A stretch of DNA of 32,866 bases from a virus, in the IMG/VR virus record IMGVR_UViG_3300044633_000308, positions 1 to 32,866 of that record. One strand, written 5' to 3'. This document shows, piece by piece, positions 1 to 6,409 of the stretch (its first letter is position 1; each line of letters begins with the position of its first letter). Made by a program: the position numbers and the translations under genes. A model generated the notes under the pieces. That model made no database searches. It was not told the DNA's origin and saw nothing but the letters and a program-made list of their open reading frames with translations.

Positions 1-71
1 ACTATAATCTATCCTGACTTTGCCTATGCTGACCCGTAGGATTTAAGTTAGGATTTTTTAATTTAAACATT
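1..71 (+). promoter_or_regulatory. Structured leader of the recombination operon, left copy (promoter lies off the left edge)
   Basis: This is the 3' part of the leader described in full at 32022-32122. It keeps the terminator-like pair 11-18 (ATCCTGAC) with 47-54 (GTTAGGAT, one G-T wobble), followed by a T-tract that ends 12 bases before the ATG at 72. The stem-1 5' arm is missing because the window begins too late. The sequence is identical to the right-hand copy, while the following coding sequence differs by about 10%. Confidence 0.6.
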
Positions 72-515
72 ATGTCAAAAGATTTATTTCAGTTAATGCG
101 CCAACAAGAGATTGACACGCAAAACTTCCTTCCAAACCGACTTGAGATCCAGCTATCTGCAAAAACATTTATTAAAGAAGTGTTGGATGCTGGCGAGATT
201 GACAAAATTGAACTATTAGCACAAGCCAAAAGAATGGGCGAAGCGTTAGATGTTATTAATGCAGAACTTATAAAAGTTATCCCACAAGAGAACTTTGAAG
301 CGTTTGGACTTAAAGGCACATTCCGAAGCGGAGGAGAAACCATTAACTTCAAAGATTGCGAAGTTTGGAGCGACATCAACCGAGAACTTAAAGAACGTGA
401 GGACTTACTAAAGTTAGCTTTGAAATCGCAAAACGAAATATACGATGCGGCTGGAGTTCAAGTGCCAAAAGTTAGTACAACGCCACGAAAAAGTAGTATG
501 GCTATATCATTTTAA
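72..515 (+). CDS. Gp157-like helical protein upstream of the ERF recombinase (function unknown)
   Basis: A 147-residue soluble protein with no signal peptide or membrane segment. It is rich in predicted helix, with charged heptad-like stretches around residues 30-65 and 100-125. The middle part (GTFRSGGETINFKDCEVW, then a charged ERE-rich helix) recalls small proteins that precede ERF or RecT recombinases in Bacteroidota phages and are sometimes called Gp157-like. That link is by pattern only. It is the first gene behind the structured leader and sits 28 bases before the ERF gene, so a role in recombination or end processing is likely but not shown. A second copy at 32123 differs at eight residues. 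Confidence 0.6.
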   Translation: MSKDLFQLMRQQEIDTQNFLPNRLEIQLSAKTFIKEVLDAGEIDKIELLAQAKRMGEALDVINAELIKVIPQENFEAFGLKGTFRSGGETINFKDCEVWSDINRELKEREDLLKLALKSQNEIYDAAGVQVPKVSTTPRKSSMAISF

Positions 516-543
516 AACAATAATTAATTAAATATCTTATCTT

Positions 544-1038
544 ATGAAAAACATTGCAACCGCTTTACTAAAAGCACAGTCAGAAATGAGCAACGCCAAA
601 AAAGGCGCAGTTAATCCATTTTTTAAAAGCAAATACGCAGATTTAAACGCAATCCGGGAGGCAGTAATACCAACGCTAAACGCAAACGGTATTTCGGTCC
701 TTCAGCCGATTGTTCACGTGGATGGCAAAAACTTTGTTAAGACTATTTTGCTGCACGAAACTGGAGAAATGATGGAATCATTAACGGAAATAGTTTATAA
801 CAAAATAAACGATGCACAAGCGCAGGGATCGGGAATAAGCTACGCCCGTAGATATTCTCTGCAATCATTCGTTTGCGTGGGCGCAGATGATGACGATGGG
901 CAAAAGGCAGTTGAGCCAAAGCCGAACGCTACAACTGAAATACTAAAAAAGGCAAAAGAGGGAGGCTTTTCATTGGATCAGGTTAAAACCAAATACAACA
1001 TAACACAACAACAAGAAACAATTTTTATTAATCTTTAA
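544..1038 (+). CDS. erf: ERF-family single-strand DNA annealing protein
   Basis: ERF proteins anneal complementary single strands during phage recombination, genome circularisation and repair. The 164-residue product carries the family hallmarks: NPFFKSKYADL at residues 24-34, then AIREAVIPTLNANGISV. GSGISYARRYSLQSF follows around 96-110, then an acidic ADDDDGQKA. A short C-terminal tail of about 40 residues follows; many ERF proteins have a longer one. It sits between the Gp157-like and SSB-like genes, a common recombination cassette. The start at 544 gives the usual N-terminus and lies in an A/T-rich leader without a Shine-Dalgarno box. Confidence 0.93.
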   Translation: MKNIATALLKAQSEMSNAKKGAVNPFFKSKYADLNAIREAVIPTLNANGISVLQPIVHVDGKNFVKTILLHETGEMMESLTEIVYNKINDAQAQGSGISYARRYSLQSFVCVGADDDDGQKAVEPKPNATTEILKKAKEGGFSLDQVKTKYNITQQQETIFINL

Positions 1039-1048
1039 TTTTTTATTT

Positions 1049-1336
1049 ATGGCACAATCTTATTATGGTTCAATCGATTTTAGTAAATTAATTGAGCAGG
1101 CAAAATCGGGAAACAAGGCTTTTACAAAATCCGAAAACGGAAAAATCTATTTAAACGTGCGAATGTACGTTAACGATGAAGTAGATAAATTTGGAAACAT
1201 CGCATCCTTTCAATCAAACTTTAAAGGAGCAACAAAAGAGGAGAAGTTTTATTTTGGAAATATGAAGGAATCAACTCCGATGGAGGCGCAAGTTGAATCG
1301 GTTGACGTACCTGAAACAGATGACTTACCATTCTAA
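1049..1336 (+). CDS. Small SSB-like protein with acidic C-terminal tip
   Basis: A 95-residue protein that ends in TDDLPF, closely resembling the acidic tip through which bacterial single-strand DNA-binding proteins recruit RecQ, RecO and other repair proteins. The body (for example GKIYLNVRMYVNDEVDKFGN) is short and beta-like, compatible with a minimal OB fold, but I recognise no full SSB domain. The position directly after ERF (10-base gap) and before NinB supports a role in ssDNA handling. The call rests on the tip and the neighbourhood. It could also be a small partner protein that only mimics the SSB tip. Confidence 0.6.
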   Translation: MAQSYYGSIDFSKLIEQAKSGNKAFTKSENGKIYLNVRMYVNDEVDKFGNIASFQSNFKGATKEEKFYFGNMKESTPMEAQVESVDVPETDDLPF

Positions 1337-1343
1337 TTAAAAA

Positions 1344-1373
1344 ACGCCTCGTTAATTCGGGGCGTAATTTTTT
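1344..1373 (+). terminator. Intrinsic terminator after the SSB-like gene
   Basis: An 8-bp stem pairs 1344-1351 (ACGCCTCG) with 1358-1365 (CGGGGCGT), with one T-G wobble and a 6-base loop. A T-rich tract follows at 1368-1373. It lies in the 41-base gap between the SSB-like and NinB-like genes, so it may reduce transcription into the latter. Confidence 0.75.
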
Positions 1374-1377
1374 ACTT

Positions 1378-1818
1378 ATGAAACACAAAATAATTTCCAG
1401 CGTAGAGAACGGAAATCTTAAACGCAACCGAGAGCAAGTTAAACAAGCGATTGCAGAGTTTGAGGGTAAGAACATTGTGATTACTATTGAGAAACTTAAA
1501 AAGAGCCGATCTAACAATCAAAACGCATTTTATTGGGGCGTTGTTATTCCGATTGTACAAAGTGGTTTAAAAGATGCTACGGGCGAGTTTAGAAGTGCGG
1601 ATTCAATTCACTACGGGATATTGCTTCCATTGTTTGCTCCTATTAATGAGATTGTAAATATTGATACTGGCCAAGTGTTATCGGAGAAAATTAGTTCCAG
1701 CGAAATGAGTACGGTCCAGTTTATGGAGTACGTTATGGAGGTTCAGAAATGGAGTGCTGAATTTTTAGGAGTTGATATCCCAAATCCTAACGAGGAAATT
1801 TTATTGAATTTAGATTGA
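1378..1818 (+). CDS. ninB: NinB-like recombination protein
   Basis: The 146-residue product resembles the NinB/Orf family of phage recombination mediators, which bind ssDNA and can replace RecFOR functions. Visible signatures are KSRSNNQNAFYWGVVIPIV near residues 41-59, a middle segment that shapes the substrate surface, and a C-terminal FLGVDIPNPNEE. Helical MEYVMEVQKWSAEFLG precedes that end. It follows the SSB-like gene after a terminator. Its own stop codon overlaps the -33 element of the next promoter (TTG at 1815-1817). With the NinG-type nuclease at 3863 it completes a lambda-like recombination set. Confidence 0.8.
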   Translation: MKHKIISSVENGNLKRNREQVKQAIAEFEGKNIVITIEKLKKSRSNNQNAFYWGVVIPIVQSGLKDATGEFRSADSIHYGILLPLFAPINEIVNIDTGQVLSEKISSSEMSTVQFMEYVMEVQKWSAEFLGVDIPNPNEEILLNLD

Positions 1819-1844
1819 TTATTTAGAATTTATTTTTATATTTG
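1815..1844 (+). promoter_or_regulatory. Strong Bacteroidota-type promoter for the replication operon
   Basis: A -33 TTG at 1815-1817 and a -7 TATATTTG at 1837-1844 are separated by 19 bases, matching the known flavobacterial consensus TTG-N(17-23)-TAnnTTTG exactly. The -33 box lies in the stop codon region of the NinB-like gene. Confidence 0.85.
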
Positions 1845-1950
1845 CGTAATAATGTATTGGTGGATACGTTATATTTACAAAACATAAAATTTAATCGCTT
1901 AAGGGAGTAGTTGCCACCACAACGAAACCTAAGCGATTTTTTTATTTATT
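1845..1950 (+). promoter_or_regulatory. Structured leader with interlocked stems and a terminator before the replication operon
   Basis: About 106 bases separate the -7 box from the ATG. Stem 1 pairs TGGTGG (1858-1863) with CCACCA (1914-1919). Stem 2 pairs AATCGCTTA (1893-1901) with TAAGCGATT (1930-1938), a perfect 9-bp match that runs into a T-tract ending at 1943, seven bases before the start codon. The arms alternate, so both stems together would form a pseudoknot. Stem 2 alone is a long-loop intrinsic terminator. The same order of elements occurs at 29541-29626 and 32022-32122, which suggests transcription attenuation or a small RNA. Confidence 0.65.
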
Positions 1951-2544
1951 ATGGCAGAAAACAAAAAATCATTTGTACTATATTCAGATAGTCAAGGTTT
2001 AATAAATCAACTTCCAGATGATGTTGCTGGTAGGTTGCTAAAGCATATTTACGCTTACGTAAACGATGAAAATCCAACAACAGATGAATTGCTTTTAAAT
2101 ATTGCATTTGAGCCAATTAAGATGCAATTAAAAAGGGATTTGATAAAGTACGAAAAGAAGCGTGAGCAATGGAGTGAAGCGGGTAAAAAATCCGCAGAGC
2201 AACGAGCGTTAATAAAATCCAACGAAAGTCAACGAACGTTAACGAACGTTGATTCCGTTGCAACGGTTTCAACTGTTAATGATAATGTTAATGTAAATGT
2301 TAATGTAATATCTAAAGATATTAATATACCAACTTGGGATTTGTTTTTAGCCTACGGTAAAGAAAAAGAACCAAGCGTAAAAATATCCGCATTAAAACAC
2401 AAATACGATGCGTGGGTTGTTAATGGATGGAAAAACGGAAATGATAAACCAATTAAGAATTGGAAATCCGCTTTATTGCAAACACTATCTTACATCGAAA
2501 AGGAACAAAAGCCAAAAGATAACCATATACCATTAAGAATATGA
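1951..2544 (+). CDS. DUF6291-like protein, probable replication initiation or loader role
   Basis: The N-terminal 80 residues (KSFVLYSDS, LPDDVAGRLLKHIYAYVND, then FEPIKMQLKRDLIKYEKKREQW) match a pattern I know from the DUF6291 family of Bacteroidota phages. These usually occupy the replication-initiator position. A linker rich in K, S and N follows, including an NVNVNVN run encoded by a short DNA repeat. A C-terminal domain (TWDLFLAYGKEKEP, then KNWKSALLQTLSYIE) resembles the terminal helices of DnaD/DnaT-like helicase-loading proteins. It is the first gene behind the attenuated leader and overlaps the next gene by 4 bases. Function is inferred from position. Confidence 0.65.
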   Translation: MAENKKSFVLYSDSQGLINQLPDDVAGRLLKHIYAYVNDENPTTDELLLNIAFEPIKMQLKRDLIKYEKKREQWSEAGKKSAEQRALIKSNESQRTLTNVDSVATVSTVNDNVNVNVNVISKDINIPTWDLFLAYGKEKEPSVKISALKHKYDAWVVNGWKNGNDKPIKNWKSALLQTLSYIEKEQKPKDNHIPLRI

Positions 2545-3038
2545 GCTGGAAAGAAGATAACGCCATTAAACGCATTTACAACGTGTTTAAGCGAAGCAAA
2601 GTTTACCAAGAAGATGTTAACGCACTAAAGTTAATTTCAAATAGTATCGATGAACAGGATAAAAGTATTGCAAACGATAATTTATTATTCGCTAAATTAC
2701 TTTCAATCCAGCTTAGGCAAAATTTAGAGCATTACGGATCGATGGAAGTAGCATTAAAAAAAATTGATGACGAACTAAAAAGGCCTTTGAACTATCATTC
2801 TCAAATATTACATAAAAGTTTTAATCAAGTTGAATTTGATACTTATTTAAAATCTATTGGGATTAATGTTAATTTCGTACACTCAAATGCGGATGCTAAA
2901 AACAACGAGGATATAATAATTAAGCAACAAAAGGAAATAGCTAAAAAGTTTATAAAGGATTGGAGTTTTGAGGCAGTTGAAAAATCATTTTACAAAACCG
3001 CAAATCAAATAATTAAAAACATAAATTACTATGAATGA
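2541..3038 (+). CDS. Hypothetical replication-module protein
   Basis: A 165-residue, mostly helical, soluble protein rich in lysine and asparagine that I do not recognise. It overlaps the DUF6291-like gene by 4 bases (ATGA) and the downstream ATPase gene by 8 bases. The three are thus translationally coupled and probably act together. Lying between a putative initiator and a RecA-like ATPase, it could be a loader or adaptor. No zinc motif, P-loop or membrane segment is visible. Confidence 0.55.
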   Translation: MSWKEDNAIKRIYNVFKRSKVYQEDVNALKLISNSIDEQDKSIANDNLLFAKLLSIQLRQNLEHYGSMEVALKKIDDELKRPLNYHSQILHKSFNQVEFDTYLKSIGINVNFVHSNADAKNNEDIIIKQQKEIAKKFIKDWSFEAVEKSFYKTANQIIKNINYYE

Positions 3039-3861
3039 TATAAATTTTGATGATCTAATGCAAGAGGCACCGGTTGAATTTAATTTTAGCCAACTAGAAA
3101 ACGATTGCTTTGTTGATTTATCACTAGAGATGCCAAAACCCGAAATTTTACTTTCAATCGGCCAGCACGAATATAAAAATAAAATGTACGATACTGCGAT
3201 AATGACCGCTGGAGAGTTTTCGGCAATAGTTGCAGAATCAAAAGCAAAGAAATCTTTTTTAAAATCGGGATTGATAGGTTGCTACATTGGTGGTAATGCA
3301 TCAACACTATTCCCAAACATTAAAAGCCATCGAGATAAAGAATATCAAATACTGGATTTTGATACTGAACAAGGGAAATTTTACACTCAAAGAACTTTTA
3401 GGCGAGTCCAGGATATTAGCGGATCAGTTTATGAACATTACAAAGGTTATGCAACAAGAAGTTTATCATCCGCTGAAAGGTTAGGACTTATCGATTATTG
3501 CCTTAAAAACCAAAAAACACTTTACAAAAAAGAAGTTAAGTTAATTGCTATTGATGGGATTGCCGATTTAGTGGAAAACACCAACGATATTGTAATGAGC
3601 AAACAAGCTAGTGATTTTATTTTGAAGTGGACCAACGATTATAACATCCACGTGATAGCAATTATACACAAAGCGGCAAGCACCGGAAAACCTTTAGGAC
3701 ACTTGGGAACTTATGTACTAAAAAAGGCGGAGACTGTTATAAACCTAGACGTAAATTCAGATCGCAGCGTTACAGTTACAAATCCCTACTCACGCGGTTA
3801 TCATTTTGAACAATTTAGTTTTGATATTAATAAAAACGGACTCCCGTACTTAATTGAATAA
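3031..3861 (+). CDS. RecA/RepA-like P-loop ATPase with a degenerate Walker A
   Basis: The 276-residue product has the layout of RecA-fold helicase or RadA/RepA-like ATPases. A divergent phosphate loop, GEFSAIVAESKAKKSF, spans residues 61-76. A Walker B strand, LIAIDGIADL, lies around 171-180, and a later strand IHVIAIIHK near 206-214. The usual GxxxxGK[ST] is replaced by AESKAKKS, so the glycine before the catalytic lysine is missing. A similar AKxxK[TS] form is, as I recall, common in this Bacteroidota phage family. It probably drives or loads the replicative helicase. It sits between the coupled upstream gene and NinG. Confidence 0.7.
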   Translation: MNDINFDDLMQEAPVEFNFSQLENDCFVDLSLEMPKPEILLSIGQHEYKNKMYDTAIMTAGEFSAIVAESKAKKSFLKSGLIGCYIGGNASTLFPNIKSHRDKEYQILDFDTEQGKFYTQRTFRRVQDISGSVYEHYKGYATRSLSSAERLGLIDYCLKNQKTLYKKEVKLIAIDGIADLVENTNDIVMSKQASDFILKWTNDYNIHVIAIIHKAASTGKPLGHLGTYVLKKAETVINLDVNSDRSVTVTNPYSRGYHFEQFSFDINKNGLPYLIE

Positions 3862-3862
3862 A

Positions 3863-4420
3863 ATGCCAAGATGCCTAAACTGCAAAAGTAAATTTACACC
3901 AGCTCGTTTTCTGCAAAAGTTCTGCAACGATGATAAATGCCTTGACGCTTCGATTAAGTACGCTAGAGCGAAAGTAAAACAAAATGCGAGTAAAGTATGG
4001 CAAAAAGAAAAACAATCGCTTAAAACGACCTTAAAAACTCTAACGCAATTAGAGGCAGAGGCTAAAAAATCATTTCAAAAGTTTATTCGGTTGAGAGATG
4101 CGGATTTGGATTGTATTTCCTGCGGAGTAAAAACCACCGAGTTATGGGATGGCGGACATTATAAAAAAGCCGAGATTTATTCCGGAGTTATTTTCAACGA
4201 AATGAATTGCCACAAACAATGCCGCAAGTGCAATAGATTTTTAAACGGAAATGAATTGAATTATAGACTAGGTTTGATTGCTAGATACGGAGAAGTATAC
4301 GCAAATGATATTGAGCAACTGGCAAATGATACTCGGCAGATGAAGTTCTCACGTGAGCAGTTAATTGCTAAAAAGTTACAGTACGATATTAAGTGGAAGG
4401 AACTGTTAAAATTGAAATAA
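3863..4420 (+). CDS. ninG: NinG/Rap-like recombination nuclease
   Basis: NinG (Rap) proteins cut Holliday junctions and other branched DNA during phage recombination. This 185-residue product has an N-terminal zinc pair set (C4, C7, C21, C26) and a lysine-rich coiled linker at 35-65. The HNH-like core follows: FQKFIRLRDADLDCISCG (71-88), WDGGHY (95-100), FNEMNCHKQCRKCN (111-124) and GNELNYRLGL. The ATG at 3863 is preferred to the TTG at 3854 because it starts directly at the conserved MPRCLNCK. The gene begins two bases after the ATPase stop. Together with ERF and NinB it gives a full recombination kit. Confidence 0.88.
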   Translation: MPRCLNCKSKFTPARFLQKFCNDDKCLDASIKYARAKVKQNASKVWQKEKQSLKTTLKTLTQLEAEAKKSFQKFIRLRDADLDCISCGVKTTELWDGGHYKKAEIYSGVIFNEMNCHKQCRKCNRFLNGNELNYRLGLIARYGEVYANDIEQLANDTRQMKFSREQLIAKKLQYDIKWKELLKLK

Positions 4421-4458
4421 AATTAGGTTGATAAAAAAATTTAATTAATCTTTACGAA

Positions 4459-4713
4459 ATGAAAATCAGCGATTTAAATTTGACTAATATTCCGGAGGTC
4501 TCAAAATTGGGTAGGCCCTATCGATGCCTGCTAGTTTCTAAAAATTTACAAGTTTCCTGCAAATGGATTAAAAAGGTTGAACATTGGCACTGGTATTATT
4601 TTTTTATTTACACCGACGATTTGAACCTATTTGGATTTGAATTTGATTACAATGATAATTTTGTGCAGAAGTTTAATCACGAGGCAACTCGTAAAATATT
4701 AGATAATTTATGA
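4459..4713 (+). CDS. Hypothetical early protein, 84 aa
   Basis: Not recognised. A small protein rich in aromatic residues (WHWYYFFIYTDDLNLFGFEF in the middle) that looks beta-rich and soluble rather than membrane-bound. Its stop overlaps the ATG of the next gene (ATGA). The 38-base gap before it has a TTG at 4428-4430 and a poor -7 match (TCTTTA), so a weak promoter is possible but not claimed. Confidence 0.6.
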   Translation: MKISDLNLTNIPEVSKLGRPYRCLLVSKNLQVSCKWIKKVEHWHWYYFFIYTDDLNLFGFEFDYNDNFVQKFNHEATRKILDNL

Positions 4714-4943
4714 ATGCAAAAGAAAAAGCAGAAAAATTAGTTAGTGATTTTTATAGTATAAATTGTAAATTAATAGAAGTTAAATATGGTTATGATATGG
4801 GAAATAGATACGATTTAGTTTTTCCTAAATGTAAACAATGCGCTTTAATAGCAGTTGATGAAATTTTAAATTTATGTTGGAATGGGAATTTAAAAGCTAA
4901 AGAATATTGGGAAGAAGTTAAAAAAGAAATTTTAAACTTATAA
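4710..4943 (+). CDS. Hypothetical early protein, 77 aa
   Basis: Not recognised. Small, helical and lysine-rich, with a KCKQCALIAVDEIL segment around residues 40-53. The C-terminal codons and stop belong to the first unit of a 32-base-period tandem repeat (4927-4983). It overlaps the upstream gene by 4 bases. Proteins of the type KAKELVxxF..CAxxAVDEI are common as small early genes in Bacteroidota phages, with no known role. Confidence 0.6.
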   Translation: MNAKEKAEKLVSDFYSINCKLIEVKYGYDMGNRYDLVFPKCKQCALIAVDEILNLCWNGNLKAKEYWEEVKKEILNL

Positions 4944-4983
4944 CCTTAAAATAAAAATAAATTTTAAACTTATAACCTTAAAA
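4927..4983. repeat. Short tandem duplication across a stop codon
   Basis: A 25-base unit containing TTTTAAACTTATAACCTTAA occurs at 4927-4951 and again at 4959-4983 (period 32). The first copy holds the last codons and stop of the 77-residue gene. The second copy forms the leader of the next gene. It looks like a recent slippage duplication. Confidence 0.85.
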
Positions 4984-4984
4984 A

Positions 4985-5230
4985 ATGGCTGATATATCAA
5001 AATGCTCCGACCACCTTTGCCCCTCAAAAGAAATTTGTTATAGGTTTACTGCACCAGCAGGATTTAGACAAACATACATTAACACCAATCGAGAAGCGGA
5101 TGAATACAACTGCGATTTATTTTGGCACAATGGCACTTGTAAATACTGCGGACAAAAAGAGGGAGTTCATAAAATGAGCTGCGAAACACATAAACAACAA
5201 ATTAACCTTTCACCACAAGATAAACCCTAA
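4985..5230 (+). CDS. Small cysteine-rich, probable zinc-binding protein
   Basis: An 81-residue protein with paired cysteines and histidines: C7, H10, C12 and C18 at the N-terminus, then a CKYCGQKEGVHKMSC region around 52-66 followed by ETH. This suggests one or two small zinc sites. No DNA-binding fold can be named. The start at 4985 follows directly on the second repeat unit, which acts as its A-rich leader. Neighbours are equally small early genes. Confidence 0.6.
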   Translation: MADISKCSDHLCPSKEICYRFTAPAGFRQTYINTNREADEYNCDLFWHNGTCKYCGQKEGVHKMSCETHKQQINLSPQDKP

Positions 5231-5244
5231 ATTTTGGGGTTTAT
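5220..5244. terminator. Hairpin at the end of the cysteine-rich gene (weak terminator)
   Basis: ATAAACCC (5220-5227) pairs perfectly with GGGTTTAT (5237-5244), and the stem extends inward by three further weak pairs. No T-tract follows on either strand. Termination strength is therefore doubtful, and the hairpin could instead protect or space the mRNA. Confidence 0.45.
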
Positions 5245-5262
5245 GTAACAACAAAAAGTAAG

Positions 5263-5505
5263 ATGACATTAAGAGAAAATTTTAGTAAGTATTGCGATAA
5301 TGTATATCAAGATAAAGAAGTAAATGCAGAATTTTGCGAACAAATAGCAGATGAATTTGCTATTGGATTTGCAGAGTGGTTCACAAACGAACAATCTCCT
5401 TATTCTATTATGAAAGGCAGTCAAGAGGTAAGATTTTCAGATTTCAGAAAAGAGTACACAGCAAAAGAACTATTAGAAATTTATAAAAAAGAAAATAACC
5501 TATAA
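5263..5505 (+). CDS. Hypothetical early protein, 80 aa
   Basis: Not recognised as a named family. An acidic, helical protein; the segment ADEFAIGFAEWFTNE followed later by YTAKELLEIYKKE is a pattern seen in many small early proteins of Bacteroidota phages. No membrane segment or cysteine pair. It starts 32 bases after the upstream gene. Confidence 0.6.
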   Translation: MTLRENFSKYCDNVYQDKEVNAEFCEQIADEFAIGFAEWFTNEQSPYSIMKGSQEVRFSDFRKEYTAKELLEIYKKENNL

Positions 5506-5540
5506 AACGGCATCAAATATAAAAAAGTGCCAATAATCAG

Positions 5541-5771
5541 ATGAAAAATAAAATTATGACGCCATTACATTACGATTCAGGGCAAGATTACGATTTAATA
5601 GATGTTGCACTTCATTACAACCTTAATTTTTTCCGATTTAATGTATTAAAATACATTTGCAGAGCAGGAAAAAAACAAAACGAGTTACACGATTTAGAAA
5701 AGGCAGTTGACTACCTCCAGAGGGAAATTAAAAATATTAGAGAAAAACAATTAAAAGAAATAGAAAAATGA
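5541..5771 (+). CDS. DUF3310 family protein
   Basis: A 76-residue protein with the DUF3310 signature: PLHYDSGQDYDLIDVA at the N-terminus, then FRFNVLKYICRAGKK and DLEKAVDYLQREI. Members are widespread in tailed phages and are sometimes annotated as nucleotide kinases without direct evidence. Two ATGs are possible, at 5541 and at 5556 (MTPLHYD). The second is closer to the usual family start. The stop overlaps the next ATG. Confidence 0.8.
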   Translation: MKNKIMTPLHYDSGQDYDLIDVALHYNLNFFRFNVLKYICRAGKKQNELHDLEKAVDYLQREIKNIREKQLKEIEK

Positions 5772-5941
5772 GTAACGAAATATTACCAATGCAAGTTTGG
5801 AAAAGTAAATACGCTGAAATATTTTACGAAATTTATGGCGGTTCGGAAAATGTAGTTGAAGCTTTTAACGCTCAAGATGTTTGGGATTGTATTAATATTA
5901 AAAAAACAGACTTAATAAAACATTATACATTAATTAAATAA
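5768..5941 (+). CDS. Hypothetical early protein, 57 aa
   Basis: A short open frame starting with ATGA overlap to the DUF3310 gene and ending eight bases before the next gene. The product has mixed charge and aromatic residues (QVWKSKYAEIFYEIYGG, then VVEAFNAQDVWDCI) and looks like a folded small helical protein. Family unknown. Support comes from the overlap, the lack of any other use of this gap, and protein-like composition. Confidence 0.6.
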   Translation: MSNEILPMQVWKSKYAEIFYEIYGGSENVVEAFNAQDVWDCINIKKTDLIKHYTLIK

Positions 5942-5949
5942 AACACACC

Positions 5950-6156
5950 ATGATAGCAGTACTAACAACAGACAAAAAAATCTTCCAACTTTACCTAATG
6001 CAAGAAAATTTAACTTTTAAAGATGCTAGGCAAATTTGCAGAAAAGATGATTTAGATAACACCGTTTACGATGATGTTATAGATTTAGATCCAAAGCAAA
6101 ATGTTACCGACTGGGTAAGAGTAAGAATAAAAAGTAAAACATTAGAAAATAATTAA
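5950..6156 (+). CDS. Hypothetical early protein, 68 aa
   Basis: Not recognised. A small acidic protein with a basic C-terminal stretch (WVRVRIKSKTLE). It lies in the run of small early genes. The last bases of the gap behind it contain TACATTTG (6157-6164), a -7-like match with no clear -33 box, directly before the lipoprotein start. Confidence 0.55.
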   Translation: MIAVLTTDKKIFQLYLMQENLTFKDARQICRKDDLDNTVYDDVIDLDPKQNVTDWVRVRIKSKTLENN

Positions 6157-6165
6157 TACATTTGA

Positions 6166-6408
6166 ATGATGAAACGAATTTTATTTATATTAGCAATAGC
6201 CTTATTTTCCTGCTCTGCAGATGAAACAAGCACAACTCCGCAAGAGGAAGCCGATTGCAGATGTTCGACAATTTTACAAGGCACAACTTATAATTTGCCA
6301 AGTGGAGAAGTTTTTACATCTGGAGTGATGGAAAACGATTGCACCGGAGTACAAAAAAACTTTACAAAACAAGGTATTTTAAGAGCAGGAGAAAAAATAT
6401 GTTATTAA
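6166..6408 (+). CDS. Small phage-encoded lipoprotein
   Basis: The N-terminus MMKRILFILAIALFSCSAD is a classic lipoprotein signal peptide: basic start, hydrophobic core, lipobox ending in C17. The mature part of about 64 residues has three more cysteines (C31, C33 and one near 60) and ends GEKICY, so disulphides in the periplasm are likely. Phage lipoproteins of this type often block superinfection or modify the envelope, which is inference here. ATG starts at 6166 and 6169 are equally possible. It is followed one base later by the sigma-like gene. Confidence 0.75.
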   Translation: MMKRILFILAIALFSCSADETSTTPQEEADCRCSTILQGTTYNLPSGEVFTSGVMENDCTGVQKNFTKQGILRAGEKICY

Positions 6409-6409
6409 T

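Larger units (their letters stand above)
1..815. repeat. Left copy of a diverged terminal direct repeat
   Basis: Positions 1-815 match 32052-32866 at a constant offset of 32051, with one 1-nt indel before the second gene. The first roughly 120 bases are identical in both copies. The rest differs at about 60 sites by my hand count, mostly at third codon positions. The simplest reading is a circular or circularly permuted genome of about 32.05 kb whose assembly ran past its origin into a co-occurring variant. A real tandem duplication of the operon start is the alternative. Confidence 0.9.

Noticed and set aside
2278-2310. Short GTTAAT-type repeat as a possible iteron origin
   Set aside because: It encodes the NVNVNVN linker in frame and is irregular. 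No AT-rich unwinding element or further copies stand out nearby.
4428-4458. Promoter before the 84-residue gene
   Set aside because: A TTG is present, but the -7 region (TCTTTA) does not fit TAnnTTTG at a proper spacing.
5510-5535. Hairpin GGCA/TGCC between two small early genes
   Set aside because: The stem has only four pairs with a long A-rich loop and no T-tract.
6157-6164. TACATTTG as promoter of the lipoprotein gene
   Set aside because: It has no -33 box, and the start codon begins two bases downstream, before the expected transcription start. A chance match is more likely.
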